From positions 8,406,201 to 8,470,200 of the forward strand of contig NW_026947514.1 of NCBI RefSeq assembly GCF_034190915.1: a stretch of 64,000 nucleotides of DNA, in the 5' to 3' direction. The notes under the pieces are model-generated. The model did no database searches, was not told the DNA's origin, and saw only the letters and a list, made by a program, of their open reading frames with translations. Origin of the DNA: Cavia porcellus. Lineage: Eukaryota > Chordata > Mammalia > Rodentia > Caviidae. Below are positions 45,195 to 54,460 of the stretch, piece after piece (positions within the stretch are counted from its first letter, which is position 1; each line of letters starts with the position of its first letter). The position numbers and the translations under genes were made by a program.

Positions 45195-45539
45195 TATGAT
45201 TTTTAAAATCATATTGACTTTACCAAGTAAAGCCAGGTCATACTGTTATTGAGCCAGTTTGAAAAGTTACAGTTTTTAAAGTGTAACATTTTAAGGTTGT
45301 AAAAAGACATAAAATGATTTAATATATTTTAGACTACTAAGAAAGTCACTTCAAGGATTTTGTTAAAAATTTTAATGTTGTCTAAAAAGCTAGAGAAAAG
45401 GTAATTAACTGGTAATAAGTAAGGAACAGAGAAAAACAAATGTGTTCAGAATTTAACAGAATTGGATCAGTAAACTTTTACTACAAAATGTTTCCATTAA
45501 AATAAGATTATATTCTAAAAAGAGGGAGAATCTGTCCTC
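44701..45539 (+). other. Provirus leader, no coding recognised
   Basis: AT-rich sequence without recognisable matrix or p12 coding. A pure (TA)n run lies at 45157-45192. Either the 5' part of gag is deleted and replaced or it has decayed beyond recognition. Confidence 0.55.
45157..45192 (+). repeat. (TA)n microsatellite
   Basis: About 18 perfect TA units within the provirus leader. Confidence 0.95.
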
Positions 45540-46035
45540 TCCATTCATCACCCCACTTGGGATGACTGCCAGCAGATTTTGCATGTTTTGTTTACAGTAG
45601 AAGAGAGAGAGAACATTGATGCTGTGGGATAAAAGCAGTGTGCATTCCAGATGAAAACCCGTCCTCTGATCCTGAATGCCAGAATCATGTTTTCCCCTGT
45701 CCCGTCCCGATCTGACAACCAGAGGTAAGAAGGCTCTCTTTTGGTATCACCACTTGTTCTCAGAAGCCTTAAAGGGCTTCCAGAAAACCCACCAATTTGT
45801 CCAAGGTAGCAGAGGTGAGACAACTAGATGATGAGTCCCCCTCGAGGTTTCTGGAGAGATTGCTAGAGGCCTATTACATTTGTATACCTATAGATCTGGT
45901 AGCACCTAAAAAGCAAGGACCATTAATAATGCCTCTGTAACTGTCGGCCCCTGATATTAAGTGAAAATTGCAAAGGCTTGAGGGATTTGAGGAAATGTCC
46001 CTCAGTTAGTTATTAGAGTTTGCTTAAAACTGACT
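45540..46035 (+). pseudogene. gag remnant (capsid part)
   Basis: A frame at 45545-45640 reads [14 protein letters not shown] then VEERENID, the well-known start of the gammaretroviral capsid N-terminal half. Further on, 45850-46010 has an EAYYICIPIDLVAPK-like and a SAPDIK-like stretch matching the capsid C-terminal half. Stops and frame changes separate these parts, so no protein can be made. Matrix, p12 and nucleocapsid are not seen. The match stops abruptly near 46035, where reverse transcriptase sequence begins: the nucleocapsid, protease and most of the polymerase are deleted. Confidence 0.8.
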
Positions 46036-46585
46036 GTTTCCTCCCAACTGGTGCAAGCCATTCACAGATTCCAGTCCCTGTGACTAGAAAGCAAGTGTGA
46101 AAATTTCTAGGAGCCATAGGATATTGCCTGCTTTAGATTATAGACTCACGAGACCAGGCCTTTAAGCCACTGAAATCAGCCTTAACAGAAGCTCCAGCTC
46201 TGGCTCTGCCAAAGTTGCAAAAACCTTTTTTCCTCTATGTTGATGAAAAGAGTTTAGGGCCATGGCAAAGGCCTGTTGCCTGTCTTTCCAAGAGACTTGA
46301 TAATGTGGCAGCCAGATGGCTGCCTTGCCTGCAGATGATTGCCTCGGTGGCCCTGTTGGTGAAAGAGGCCCAAAAGTTGACATTTGGACAAAAACTTTTA
46401 ATTATCTCCTCTCATTCACTGGAGACTCTCATCAAAGCTCCCCCGGACCGATGGCTGCCTAACTCCCAAGTCATGCACTATCAGGCATTACTTCTGGATC
46501 TGACTACCATCAGTTTCAAGGGGACACTGGCTTTGAACCCACATACTCTGCTGCCTGATGATGACCCCTCCTTGCCCCTCTGATC
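46036..46585 (+). pseudogene. pol remnant: reverse transcriptase thumb/connection
   Basis: The frame around 46215-46583 has PVACLSKRLD and ARWLPCLQMIA, followed by LIISSHSLETLIKAPPDRWL. These are conserved features of the gammaretroviral RT connection domain. The catalytic YVDD region and fingers are missing because the 5' part of pol is deleted. The open frame ends at 46583 near the border to RNase H. Confidence 0.9.
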
Positions 46586-47030
46586 ATCTCATGGGGCTTC
46601 AACCAGACTTGACAGGTGAGCCACTGTCCGGAGTTCTATCATATTTCTCTGATGGATACACATATCTATCAAGGTAAGCGGGTCGTGGGAGCCACCATCA
46701 CAGACTCTCAGATTCTATGGGAACAAACCTTGGAGCCAGGAACATTGGCCCAATGGGCTGAACTCATTGCCCTCACTGAGGCCCTCAAGTTTTCAGACTG
46801 ATAGCAGATATTCATTTGCTACTGCCCATATTCATGGGACCATTTATCAAGAATGAGGTTTATTGAATTAAGGGGGCCAAAAGATAAAAAATGCTCCCCA
46901 AATTTTGGATTTGTTAGCTGCCATTTGGATGCCAAGGGAGGTAGCTATTAAAAAATCTAGCAGCCACAAAATCAGTGGGGATTGAGACAGCCCCAGCATA
47001 GCTGCTGATTCCACCTACTCTGTCAGAGCC
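46586..47030 (+). pseudogene. pol remnant: RNase H
   Basis: Three frames in turn show pieces of RNase H: YTDG-like start near 46650, QWAELIALTEALK near 46750, an YTDSRYAF-like strand near 46805 and the KEVAII/GHQK-like end near 46940-46975. Several stops and shifts. It is the junction part between the connection domain and integrase. Confidence 0.8.
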
Positions 47031-48187
47031 CTTTTGCACTCAAAAAGACTTACATTTGGCAGCTCAACTCCAAGCAAAGCCTGATATCCCCAGGGGCTGG
47101 TACCAACTGCCTGATAAGCGAGTCTTCCTCCCCAAGGCCTTGGAGTGAGAACTTATCCAACAAGCTCATCCATCCACTCACATGGGAGGATTAAAACTCA
47201 CTATTCTTTTTCGAGATTGTTTCTTTATCCCTCAGTTATCCAAGCTTACTCAGTCTGTGAGCCTTAGATGCCCTCAGTGCCAGTTGGTAAACCCAAAGCA
47301 ACTGCAACAAATGGAAACCACTCATTATCATGGACTATGCCTGGAAAACATTGGGAAATAGAGTTCACAAAAATGGGAAAGCCTGGACTTCAAGGAAATA
47401 AGTACTTATTAATAATAGTAGATACTTTCACTAGATGGGTTAAAGCTTTTTTCTACTAAGTCTGACTCAGCCCTGATAGCAGTTTCCCTGATTTGGCCTC
47501 CCTTTTATCCATGGGGTCTGACAATGGCCCGGCTTTTATAGCCCAGATAACTCAAAAACTAACCCAAGCTTTGCAGATTGATTGGAAACCCCATTATGTT
47601 TAGAGGCTTCAAAGTTAAGGACAATGAAAAGGATAAGCCAGACCTTAAAAATGGTAATAACTAAGATGCCCTTGGAAACTGGTGAGAACCGGGTGAGTCT
47701 CCTTCCTTTTGCCCTCTTGCATGCGCGATGTACCCCCTATGTTGCAGGTGTTTCCCCTTTTGAAGCTCTATATGGGAGACCTCCTCCTCTTATTCCTAAG
47801 ATTTCTGAGGAAAAACTAGCTGATCTGGCTCATCAAGATCTTGTTAAGTCCCTCCAGGCCCTTCAGCTAGCTCTGACTTTCATCCACCAGTTATTCCGAG
47901 AACAACAACCTCTGCTTGCAGCCCATCCCGAGGACGAACGTCCTGTAGTGAAACTTAGGACACTAGTCATCAAGAGACATCACCATGAGTCTCTCAAACA
48001 TGGTGAAAGACCTCTACACCATGGTCCTCAGCACTCCGACAGCTGTCAAAGTCGCTGAGAAGCCTGCCTGGATTCATCATTGCCATTTCAAGCCAGTTCT
48101 GGCCTCCGACAGTGATCAACCTACAGATAAGTGGACTGTTGTTCTCTCCAAGGATTCTTTAAAGCTTAAAATTGCCAAATGTATCTG
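47031..48187 (+). pseudogene. pol remnant: integrase
   Basis: 47165-47285 contains a HPSTHMGG stretch and a CPQC pair, the HHCC zinc-binding part. The core is broken by stops (47300-47580). From 47582 a longer open frame (to 48058) contains LPFALLHARCTPYVAGVSPF and YGRPPPLIP, which are hallmarks of the C-terminal half of gammaretroviral integrase. 47985-48187 gives PAWIHHCHFKPV and WTVVLSKDSLKLKI, the typical end of pol overlapping the env start. No continuous frame survives. Confidence 0.92.
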
Positions 48188-49080
48188 ATAATGTTGTCCT
48201 TAGGTGTCCTCCCTTATGGAGACCCCCAAGGAGATACCTTGTAACCCACTGTTTAGAACTTAGAAAATTACTATTTCACTAGTGAATTATTGGTAGCCAA
48301 TGCTACTGTCCATGTGATAATTAAGATAGATTTATGTACCCTATTAGATAAAATCCCAGCAAAAATTAGACAAGAGAAAATATTGTTCGGTCCACATGCC
48401 ATGCTGCATGATTGGTTGCTAATGGAGACTTGCAGGGACCTACATAGTCAAAAGAAATTACAGTCCACTGGCTGGTATCTTTGCCCCCACAAGCAACAGC
48501 CAGTCTCTGATCACAGGTGCTCACAGTCTGTAGAGACGAAATATTTTTGTAGACATTGGGGTTGTGAATCTATATCTCCTTGGCAGGAAAACAAAGGGGG
48601 TCGTTACCTTTTGACTTGGGAGACCCCATCTTCCATTCTCCTCCACTAGACTTCCTGCTCCTGAAATCTTTATGCCCCCTGCAATTTCTGCACCATGTCT
48701 AGACCCCTTCTTGCCTCTGGACATTACTTATGGCAAATCAACTTTTAAATTCCTGTGCAGATAACACCTCTTGTTGGTGGGATGCTAAGCCCCTGCTCAC
48801 ACTGGACAATGTATAGGGTATTCCAGGAACCTGTGTTTACTCTGCCTCCTACTCCTTGCACACTTCCACTTATGCTGTGCTCTGTAATCTTACATCTTCA
48901 ACTTTGAATTATACTTTTTCTTATCCTGCTAATCAACACCTTGTTGCTCCCAATGGAGCCTGGCTTGCCTGTACTTCTGGTATAACTCCTTGTTCCATGC
49001 ATGTTCCTCCAGCACCCTGAGCTTTGCATATTAGTCCATATCTTTCCCCAAGTGTATTGGTACTCTGGAGATAATGGTAG
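48188..49080 (+). pseudogene. env remnant: surface subunit
   Basis: Frames in different phases show GWYLCPHKQQ and FCRHWGCES (near 48470-48570), the cysteine-rich receptor-binding part of gammaretroviral surface protein. Near 48900-49010 a PNGAWLACTSGITPC motif is found, usual at the end of the surface subunit. Many stops. The reading is interrupted in the middle. Confidence 0.8.
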
Positions 49081-49705
49081 GAGTCACTTGTTCCCTAGCT
49101 TTGACTTAAAGAGTCCAGTCCAATCGAAGAGAAATCCTGTACTCTTACCTGTATTACTGAAAATTGAGATAACAAAGTCAATAGGTTTAAGAGTGTCCAG
49201 CCTAATAGTTAAAAGACCAAAATTATAGACACTTAAGTGTACTCATTGACCAAGATCTAGCAGCCCTCAGTGACCCTCCCTCCAAATTAGATGATTCTTT
49301 AAGTTCACTGGCTGAGATGGTTGTACAAAACTGGTGGAGTCTAGATCTCCTAGAGAAAAGAGACCTCTGTCTGGCATTAGGAAAAAATTGTTGCTTGTAT
49401 GCCAATTATTCTGGGGTTATCCAACAAAGTATGGCCAGCTTTAAATGGAATGAGAACAAGCCAGACAAGCTGAACAGAATTGATATAAATGATGGTTTTC
49501 TGTATCTCCCTGGTTCACAACATTAATCACAGCAGCCTCCGGACCTCTGTTAATCTTACTTACCTGTTTAACAATTGGACCTTGCATTATAAATGAATTA
49601 GTAAATTATGTCAAAGATTGGGTTCAAGCAATAAAACTCATGGTTTTAAGGACACAAGCTTATGAACAAATACCACTGCTTGAAAATTCCATGAGCCAAT
49701 GATTT
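49081..49705 (+). pseudogene. env remnant: transmembrane subunit
   Basis: A KRNPV-like cleavage-site area lies near 49125. A frame at 49317-49526 contains the CX6CC motif (C-LALGKN-CC, 49368-49394) that marks gamma-type transmembrane proteins with a covalent link to the surface subunit; the preceding segment corresponds to the heptad/immunosuppressive-domain zone, altered in sequence. 49520-49620 still encodes a hydrophobic stretch like a membrane anchor in another phase, and a stop near 49700 ends the gene. Frame changes and stops mean that no functional protein is encoded. Confidence 0.85.
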
Positions 49706-49715
49706 GGATCATTGA

Positions 49716-49732
49716 CAAAAATCAGCGGGGAA
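49716..49732 (+). other. Degenerate polypurine tract
   Basis: CAAAAATCAGCGGGGAA lies directly before the 3' LTR, where gammaretroviruses have an A/G run that primes plus-strand synthesis; two pyrimidines spoil it. Confidence 0.6.
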
Positions 49733-50281
49733 TGTTATACTAAGATGCTGAAAAATTAAAATAATTGATTAAAAGATAATTAGCACAAATAGTTAGTTAA
49801 AAGGATAGTTATTAGCAGTATTGTCATTCTGTACTGAGCTCGTTACCCTAGTAACCAAGCACCAACCGCATAGTTATAGATTAACTGACCACATCGTTAT
49901 GCTGTTCTGTGTGCGTTGCCCCCCCCGCCAAGTAACCTGTGTGCTATGTCAACTTTTGTTCCCCTTGTAAGAGACAAATGATGCTGTGTCAAACATTGTT
50001 CCCCTTATGAGAGACAAATATTCCTGGAATTGGCAGATCAAGGGCTATGAGTTGGCTAACCACCCACTGTGAAATGCCTCTGACCTCAAGCAAAGGGGAG
50101 CAAAGGCCCACCTTGTTTCTGTTTCTCATCACTATGTACTTAATGACCAATGAGCTAATCATAAATGAACTATAAAAATCAGTCAGAATTCTGACTCAGT
50201 TGCACAGCTTTGTAAATTCCATCTGCACTGTGTCTCTGGGCCAGCTAAAATAAAAGCACTTCTTTAAAAAGATGGATCTTG
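49733..50281 (+). mobile_element. Provirus 3' LTR, left part
   Basis: Starts TGTTATACTAAGATG and matches the 5' LTR from 44001 through its polyadenylation signal, with TATA box at 50171-50177 and AATAAA at 50249-50254. The LTR breaks at 50281, inside U5, where the HAL1 was inserted. It resumes at 53562. Confidence 0.96.
50266..50281 (+). repeat. HAL1 target-site duplication, left copy
   Basis: AAAAAGATGGATCTTG. The right copy at 53546-53561 is AAAAAGATGGGTCTTG (one change). Before it stands TTT, so the minus strand reads TTTTT/AAA at the nick, the favoured L1 endonuclease site. Confidence 0.88.
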
Positions 50282-50583
50282 GAGAAGGTGGGGCTGGCAC
50301 GGGGAGCAGGCAGAACTGTGCCCCTGCTCTCTGACTCCATGCGCTGCACACTGCTGGCCACAGCCCCCATAGCCACTGCACCTCCTCCCGAGCGGACCTG
50401 GTCTGGCGTGGCCGGGCGATGTGATCGGAGCCCCGCAGGTGGGGCCGGCCGCCACGATGTGGCTGAAGCCTGAGGAGGCACTGCTGAAGAACGCGCTGAA
50501 GCTCTGGGTGACCCAGAAGAGCAGCTGCTATTTCATCCTGCAGCAGCGGCTCAGGCAGGGCGAGGGGGGTGCCCGCCTCTCAG
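50282..50583 (+). pseudogene. TBC1D8: TBC1D8-like leader and first coding exon, retroposed
   Basis: ATG at 50457-50459 in a strong Kozak setting (GCCGCCACG before it) opens a frame [18 protein letters not shown] continuing to KSSCYFILQ, matching the N-terminus of TBC1D8, a TBC-domain Rab GTPase-activating protein. About 40 codons are present, with a few changes in the Arg/Gly-rich end. About 175 bases of GC-rich leader precede the ATG. Similarity stops near 50583 at CTCTCAGG, a plausible exon end, and L1-type 5' UTR sequence follows. None of the GRAM or TBC domains is present, so no function is expected. TBC1D8B shares the first dozen residues; the stretch [12 protein letters not shown] favours TBC1D8. 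Confidence 0.82.
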
Positions 50584-51166
50584 GAACAAATAAGGTCTCA
50601 GCACGAAAGCTGGAGCCACGCCACTGGAAGCCACGATCTGAATTTCCTGCAGCTGCTGCTGCATCCCAATCAACACGGCAAGGAGAGAGGTGCAAAAGCT
50701 CTGAGAGTGAGAAGCGGTGAATGGAGTTGAGAGCTGGACTAGCCGGGAGCCCTGCATCGACCTGCGGTGAGTGAGCGGATCAGGGACCCTTCCATAGAGT
50801 AGGAGGCTTCAGCAAAGGACATATTGGGACCAGACAGACTAGCTGGAACAGGACGCTGCAGTGTCCTGAGTCACATATTCCCCTCTCAAGCGGGATTGGT
50901 GGGGAGTGCCTGGCCTGGGTGTTGCAGCTGACTAAGACCCAGTAAGCTAGCCCAAACCAGGTCCCAGCACCTGGAGGTGCACCCTAGCAGTGAAGCCTTT
51001 GGTAGGTTGACCTGAGGGGCGGGCCCAGCATAGGCTGCCCAGGTCTGTGTCTCCCTAGCACACTGCAGTGGGCGGGAACACCTAGCCAGCGCAATTCAAA
51101 CAAACTGTAACTGACAAAGAAAGAAACTGGGTTTTGTATAAACATTTGTATGGAAGGAACAAAAAT
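50584..51166 (+). mobile_element. L1-type 5' UTR of the HAL1
   Basis: Moderately GC-rich sequence between the exon and ORF1 with phrases common in L1 leaders (GGGAACACCTAGCCAGCGC, GGTCCCAGCACCTGGAGG, CTGTGTCTCCCTAGCACAC). It ends directly before the ORF1 ATG. Whether the first bases are a spliced-out 5' end of the element or its true start cannot be told. Confidence 0.7.
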
Positions 51167-52181
51167 ATGGGAAGAAGAAGCAACAAGAAAGGGTCCTCGG
51201 CCCCCAATCCTGAGAAACATGCACTATCAGACACAGCACCAATAGACGTAAAGCGCTATCTCCAGAGCCTCATAGACCAGTTCAAAAATGAAGTTATTAA
51301 TGACCTAAAGCAAGATATAAGTAGAATAGTTAGAGAAATGCTGAGCACTGCCCAAGAAAAAACAGATGGCGGAATGGAAGAACAGAAAAAAAAGGGGAGA
51401 ATTGTTTGATGGAGAAAATAGAGAAAACATAGAATACGTGAAACAGGTTCAAAGAGATTACCAGGAAACTAAAAACTCTATTGAAAGCTGGCATAACAGC
51501 TTGAAAGAAACTAAGGATGGATTATCTGAACTGGAGGGCAGATTTGTAATGTGGGAGCATGAAATGAAAAACTTCTTAAAAATAGCAAGAAAACAAATAG
51601 CAATAATACAAAGGCTAGAAGATGATAAGAGGATCTATAACTTAAGAATTAAGAACATAAAAGAAGTAGGGACACAAACAAATGGACTACAAAAGCAACT
51701 CACGGAAATAATCCAGGAGAATTTCCCTAATTTAGTAAAAGGTAAAGATACTCAGATGTATGAGGCATACAGGACCCCAGCCACCTACAACCCAAACAGA
51801 GCTACACCCAGGCATATAATAATCAAAATTCCAGAAATCCAATATAAGAACAGAATATTAAAGGCCGTCAGAGACAAGAAACAGATCACTTACAAGGGAA
51901 CGCTCATCAGAATTACAGCAGACTTCTCAGCACAAACCATCAAATCATGAAGAGTGTGGGGGGAAATAATTCAAGCTTTGAAAGATAATAACCTCCAGCC
52001 AAGATTGATATATCCTGCACAACTGTCCCTGGAAATTGATGGAAAAACAAAGTGCTTCCAGGATAAAGAGGAAATAGGGGAATTTGCAACCACCAATTCA
52101 ACTCTACAGAGAATACTGCAAGGTATTCTAAAAAAGGAAAATACCAAGATTCCAGAAACAGTGGCAGAGCGGCCACAATGA
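51167..52181 (+). pseudogene. L1/HAL1 ORF1 (ORF1p RNA-binding protein), broken
   Basis: ORF1p is a trimeric nucleic-acid chaperone that coats L1 RNA. The start MGRRSNKKGS at 51167 is basic as in L1 ORF1p; an upstream in-frame ATG at 51134 is less likely. Domains: basic head (about residues 1-25), coiled coil (about 51240-51600), RRM (about 51600-51860, with a YNLRIKNIKE strand), C-terminal domain (about 51860-52165, with NNLQPRLIYPAQLS and FATTNSTLQRIL). The length, about 338 codons, fits the family. Two lesions: a frameshift at the A8 run 51386-51393, and an in-frame TGA at 51948-51950 just before the C-terminal domain. The rest is in order, so it was probably intact when it inserted or soon before. 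No ORF2 follows. Confidence 0.95.
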
Positions 52182-53545
52182 ATGGAGCAGAAAGCGAAAT
52201 GAAGAGGACAAACTGACAACTAATGACAGAAAAAGAGCTCAACAGAAATGAGGCAGAGAAGGTTGGATGGTAGGAACAGCTATTTTGGAGAAAACAAGAT
52301 ATCATAATAGCTAGTGCTGATTTAGTATCATCTTGTTTTGAAGTCCCATCAAGCTTTTATTCTTCTGTCTCCATCGGTCTTAACAGGTTGTACCTTATTG
52401 GATTTTATTATATGTGATAATATAAGCAAAAACTTTTATAGACAAGGAGATTATACAGAAACCATTGTTCATTTTCTGTTAGTTGGCTCTAAATACCCTG
52501 TAAAAATGTCATTCTCTTGAATGGTTTTACATTGTCTGGATATGTTTGGCGCTATAGTATACGAAGTTATACTCAAAGATTTCAAGGAAAGAGACACTAT
52601 GGTAACTACTTATATGTTGGGATATCTTATAGTAAAACACTATTTTGCTTAAATGGTTATGTTTTGACCTGAGCTGTTTTGTTGTTATGCCCTCTTTTAT
52701 CTCAATCTCCTTTTTTTTTAATTATTTAGTTTTTTATTTTTATCTTTTTAATTAAGGGAAAAATAAATAAACAATAGCAGGATACATTATAGTAACCTAC
52801 TTTGATTTCCTATTAACTTGATTTGAAACCCTGTATTGCCTTCACCATCTTGTTTTGACTGATTTTCCCCTATTCTGCTTTGCTTGATAGTACCAAGTTC
52901 GAAAGTATAGGCAACAACTGTGAAGACAATAAGATTCATTATGACGCCCATTCTGGTTGACTGTTATCTTCTTTTAAAGTCCTATAATGTCTCCAATGTT
53001 TTGGTTTTATTCTTTACTGTTTTGTTCAATTTTATTATAACTGATGATATAGGCAATTCTTTTTAAGATAGCAAGAGGCAGTATGGTAACCATTGTTGAT
53101 CACCTTGTATTTTGTTTTTACATTATCTATTATGTCCATCCTTTTGATCTGACTGACTCTGTTCTGATATGTGGCATTTGGTTTTACTCTTCAAAAAAAG
53201 TAATAAGAACTGTGGGAGTAATAAAACCCAAAATGTGTAATTGTCATTGTACAAAAGAAAAGAAAAGAAAGTGCTCTAAAAGTCATAACTGCATATATAT
53301 TTAAGTGTATAAGATAGTAACCATATTACGGAGTTTTGTTGGATCATTGAACAGAACTGTTTGCAGTCTCACTGTTTGAAAGTCCACTTTATATGCTTTA
53401 ATTTTGTAACTTGAACAACTATTTCTAAGATGAGAATATGTAATCTATTAACTAGTGATTTCTTACTGTTTATTTTTTAAATTTTGTATTACTTGTACCC
53501 TTTTTCTGTTTTTTTTTTTCTTTTTCTCCTTAAATAGAATTTTAA
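52182..53545 (+). repeat. HAL1 3' region: diverged tandem repeats and A-rich tail
   Basis: 1.36 kb of AT-rich sequence with no reverse transcriptase or endonuclease coding on either strand. A block of the form TTTATTATA...GATAATATA...(G/A)GTAACCATTGTT...TTTTGTT recurs in diverged form; anchors resembling GTAACCATT occur near 52459, 52602, 52792, 52943, 53086, 53316 and 53450, spaced about 130-230 bases. Two blocks (52400-52480 and 53030-53110) align well by eye. A T-rich stretch (53505-53530) precedes the short A-rich end. Confidence 0.65.
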
Positions 53546-53561
53546 AAAAAGATGGGTCTTG

Positions 53562-53606
53562 CCCCATTTTTCATCATGGGGCCTTGTTTTTTGGTGGGTT
53601 ACAACA
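53562..53606 (+). mobile_element. Provirus 3' LTR, right part
   Basis: CCCCATTTTTCATCATGGGG to TTACAACA, the remainder of U5 after the HAL1, ending in CA. It has one copy of the U5 unit where the 5' LTR has two. GTCCC follows at 53607, the second copy of the provirus target duplication. Confidence 0.93.
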
Positions 53607-53790
53607 GTCCCCAGCTGAGTGATCGGGAACAGAGAACTGGTGTCCTTTCAGGCAGGTGTGACTGTTTGTGCCTGGCATCCCAGGCCCTCTCGACAAATGC
53701 TATTTTCTTTTAAATCTCAACCTGCCACTGCACCACGCCAGCAGTGCTGCTGTGTTTTGTTGGAACATGGACCATGGCCCCTCCTGCATT

Positions 53791-53950
53791 TTTTTTTTTT
53801 TTTTTGGCTTTTTGAGACAAGGTCTCTCTATGCAGTTTAGGCTGGCCTTGAGCTCACTTTGTAGCCCAGGCTAGTCTCAAATTTGCAACGATCCTCCTGC
53901 CTCAGCCTCCTGAGTGCTGGGATTACAGGCGTAAGCCACCACGCCCGGCT
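53791..53950 (-). mobile_element. Young B1-like SINE with internal duplication
   Basis: Reverse-oriented, close to full length: T run, GAGACAAGGTCTCTCTATGC, two partly duplicated blocks (GGCTGGCCTTGAGCTCACTT and CCCAGGCTAGTCTCAAATTT), CTGGGATTACAGGCGTAAGC and CACGCCCGGCT. CCCTCCTGCATTTT flanks it on both sides (near 53779-53792 and 53951-53964). The good duplication and intact CpGs make it the youngest SINE in the window. Confidence 0.95.
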
Positions 53951-53964
53951 CCCTCCTGCATTTT

Positions 53965-54274
53965 GAATGGCTCTGGTATCTGTCCACATCTCGCAGCTTC
54001 TTGCATTGGCTGCTTGGAAAATATGGCTCCTCTGGCCACCTTGTGCAGACACAGTTGTTACCACCCCCAGAGGCACCATGGTTTACGATTGCTGGCACCA
54101 TGTAGGTGCCTCTACCTGTGAGCTGGTCCTGTCCCCTTGCTGCTCCTTGGAGGGACGTGTCACACTCAGCGCTGCTCTGGTTCCAGGACAGTTAGCTTCA
54201 CCACACCATTAATTCCTGGTGAAAACAACTTGCCCGGCTCCATGAGACCAGAGCAGGCTCCAGGGCTCAGAGAG
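53965..54274. other. Unique non-coding sequence
   Basis: Nothing recognised between the two SINEs. Confidence 0.5.
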
Positions 54275-54460
54275 GAGCCAAGGCCTTGCAGGTGAGTGGT
54301 GCACACCTGTAACCCCGGCAGTCTCAGCGGTGCTGAGACAGCAGGATCTCGAGTTCCAGCCCAGCCTGGGCAGCTTCACGACTTTGTGAGGCCTTGTCTC
54401 AAAAAATAAGAAAGGCCTTGGAGTGCAGATCAGTGTGCAGGCCCTGGATTCAGGGCTCAG
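54275..54460 (+). mobile_element. Dimeric B1+ID SINE
   Basis: GAGTGGTGCACACCTGTAAC, CAGGATCTCGAGTTCCAGCC and GAGGCCTTGTCTCAAAAAAT form the B1 part; GGCCTTGGAGTGCAGATCAG and CAGGCCCTGGATTCAG the ID part. Confidence 0.82.

Larger units (their letters stand above)
50282..53545 (+). mobile_element. HAL1-type (half-L1) element with 5' gene exon
   Basis: 3264-bp insertion in the provirus 3' LTR. Parts in order: a TBC1D8-like leader and first coding exon (50282 to about 50583), an L1-type 5' UTR (to 51166), ORF1 (51167-52181), a 1.36-kb 3' region without any ORF2, and a short A-rich tail. The 16-bp target duplication, TT/AAAA-type cut and A tail show that L1 enzymes inserted the whole as one RNA copy. 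HAL1 elements are L1 relatives that keep ORF1 and lack ORF2, so the machinery must have come in part from a full L1. An internally deleted L1 is the alternative. Confidence 0.88.
43996..53611 (+). mobile_element. Class I (gammaretrovirus-like) endogenous provirus with nested HAL1
   Basis: Provirus running from the 5' LTR at 44001 to the end of the 3' LTR at 53606. GTCCC stands directly before the 5' LTR (43996-44000) and directly after the 3' LTR (53607-53611), the target duplication of integration. Order inside: 5' LTR, tRNA-Pro-type primer site, splice donor, gag piece, pol piece, env, degenerate polypurine tract, 3' LTR. Without the 3.26-kb nested insertion the provirus is about 6.3 kb, shorter than the ~8 kb usual for gammaretroviruses, because early gag, protease and most of reverse transcriptase are missing. 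All genes are broken by stops and shifts. The LTRs differ at about 25-30 of ~545 aligned positions by eye, so it is old enough to be fixed or widespread in the host species. Confidence 0.95.

Noticed and set aside
49317..49526. Functional captured env (syncytin-like)
   Set aside because: Only a 69-codon piece is open; stops and frame changes break both subunits, so no functional envelope protein is encoded.
50245..50481. Minus-strand frame across the LTR/exon junction
   Set aside because: It is the antisense shadow of the retroposed TBC1D8 exon.
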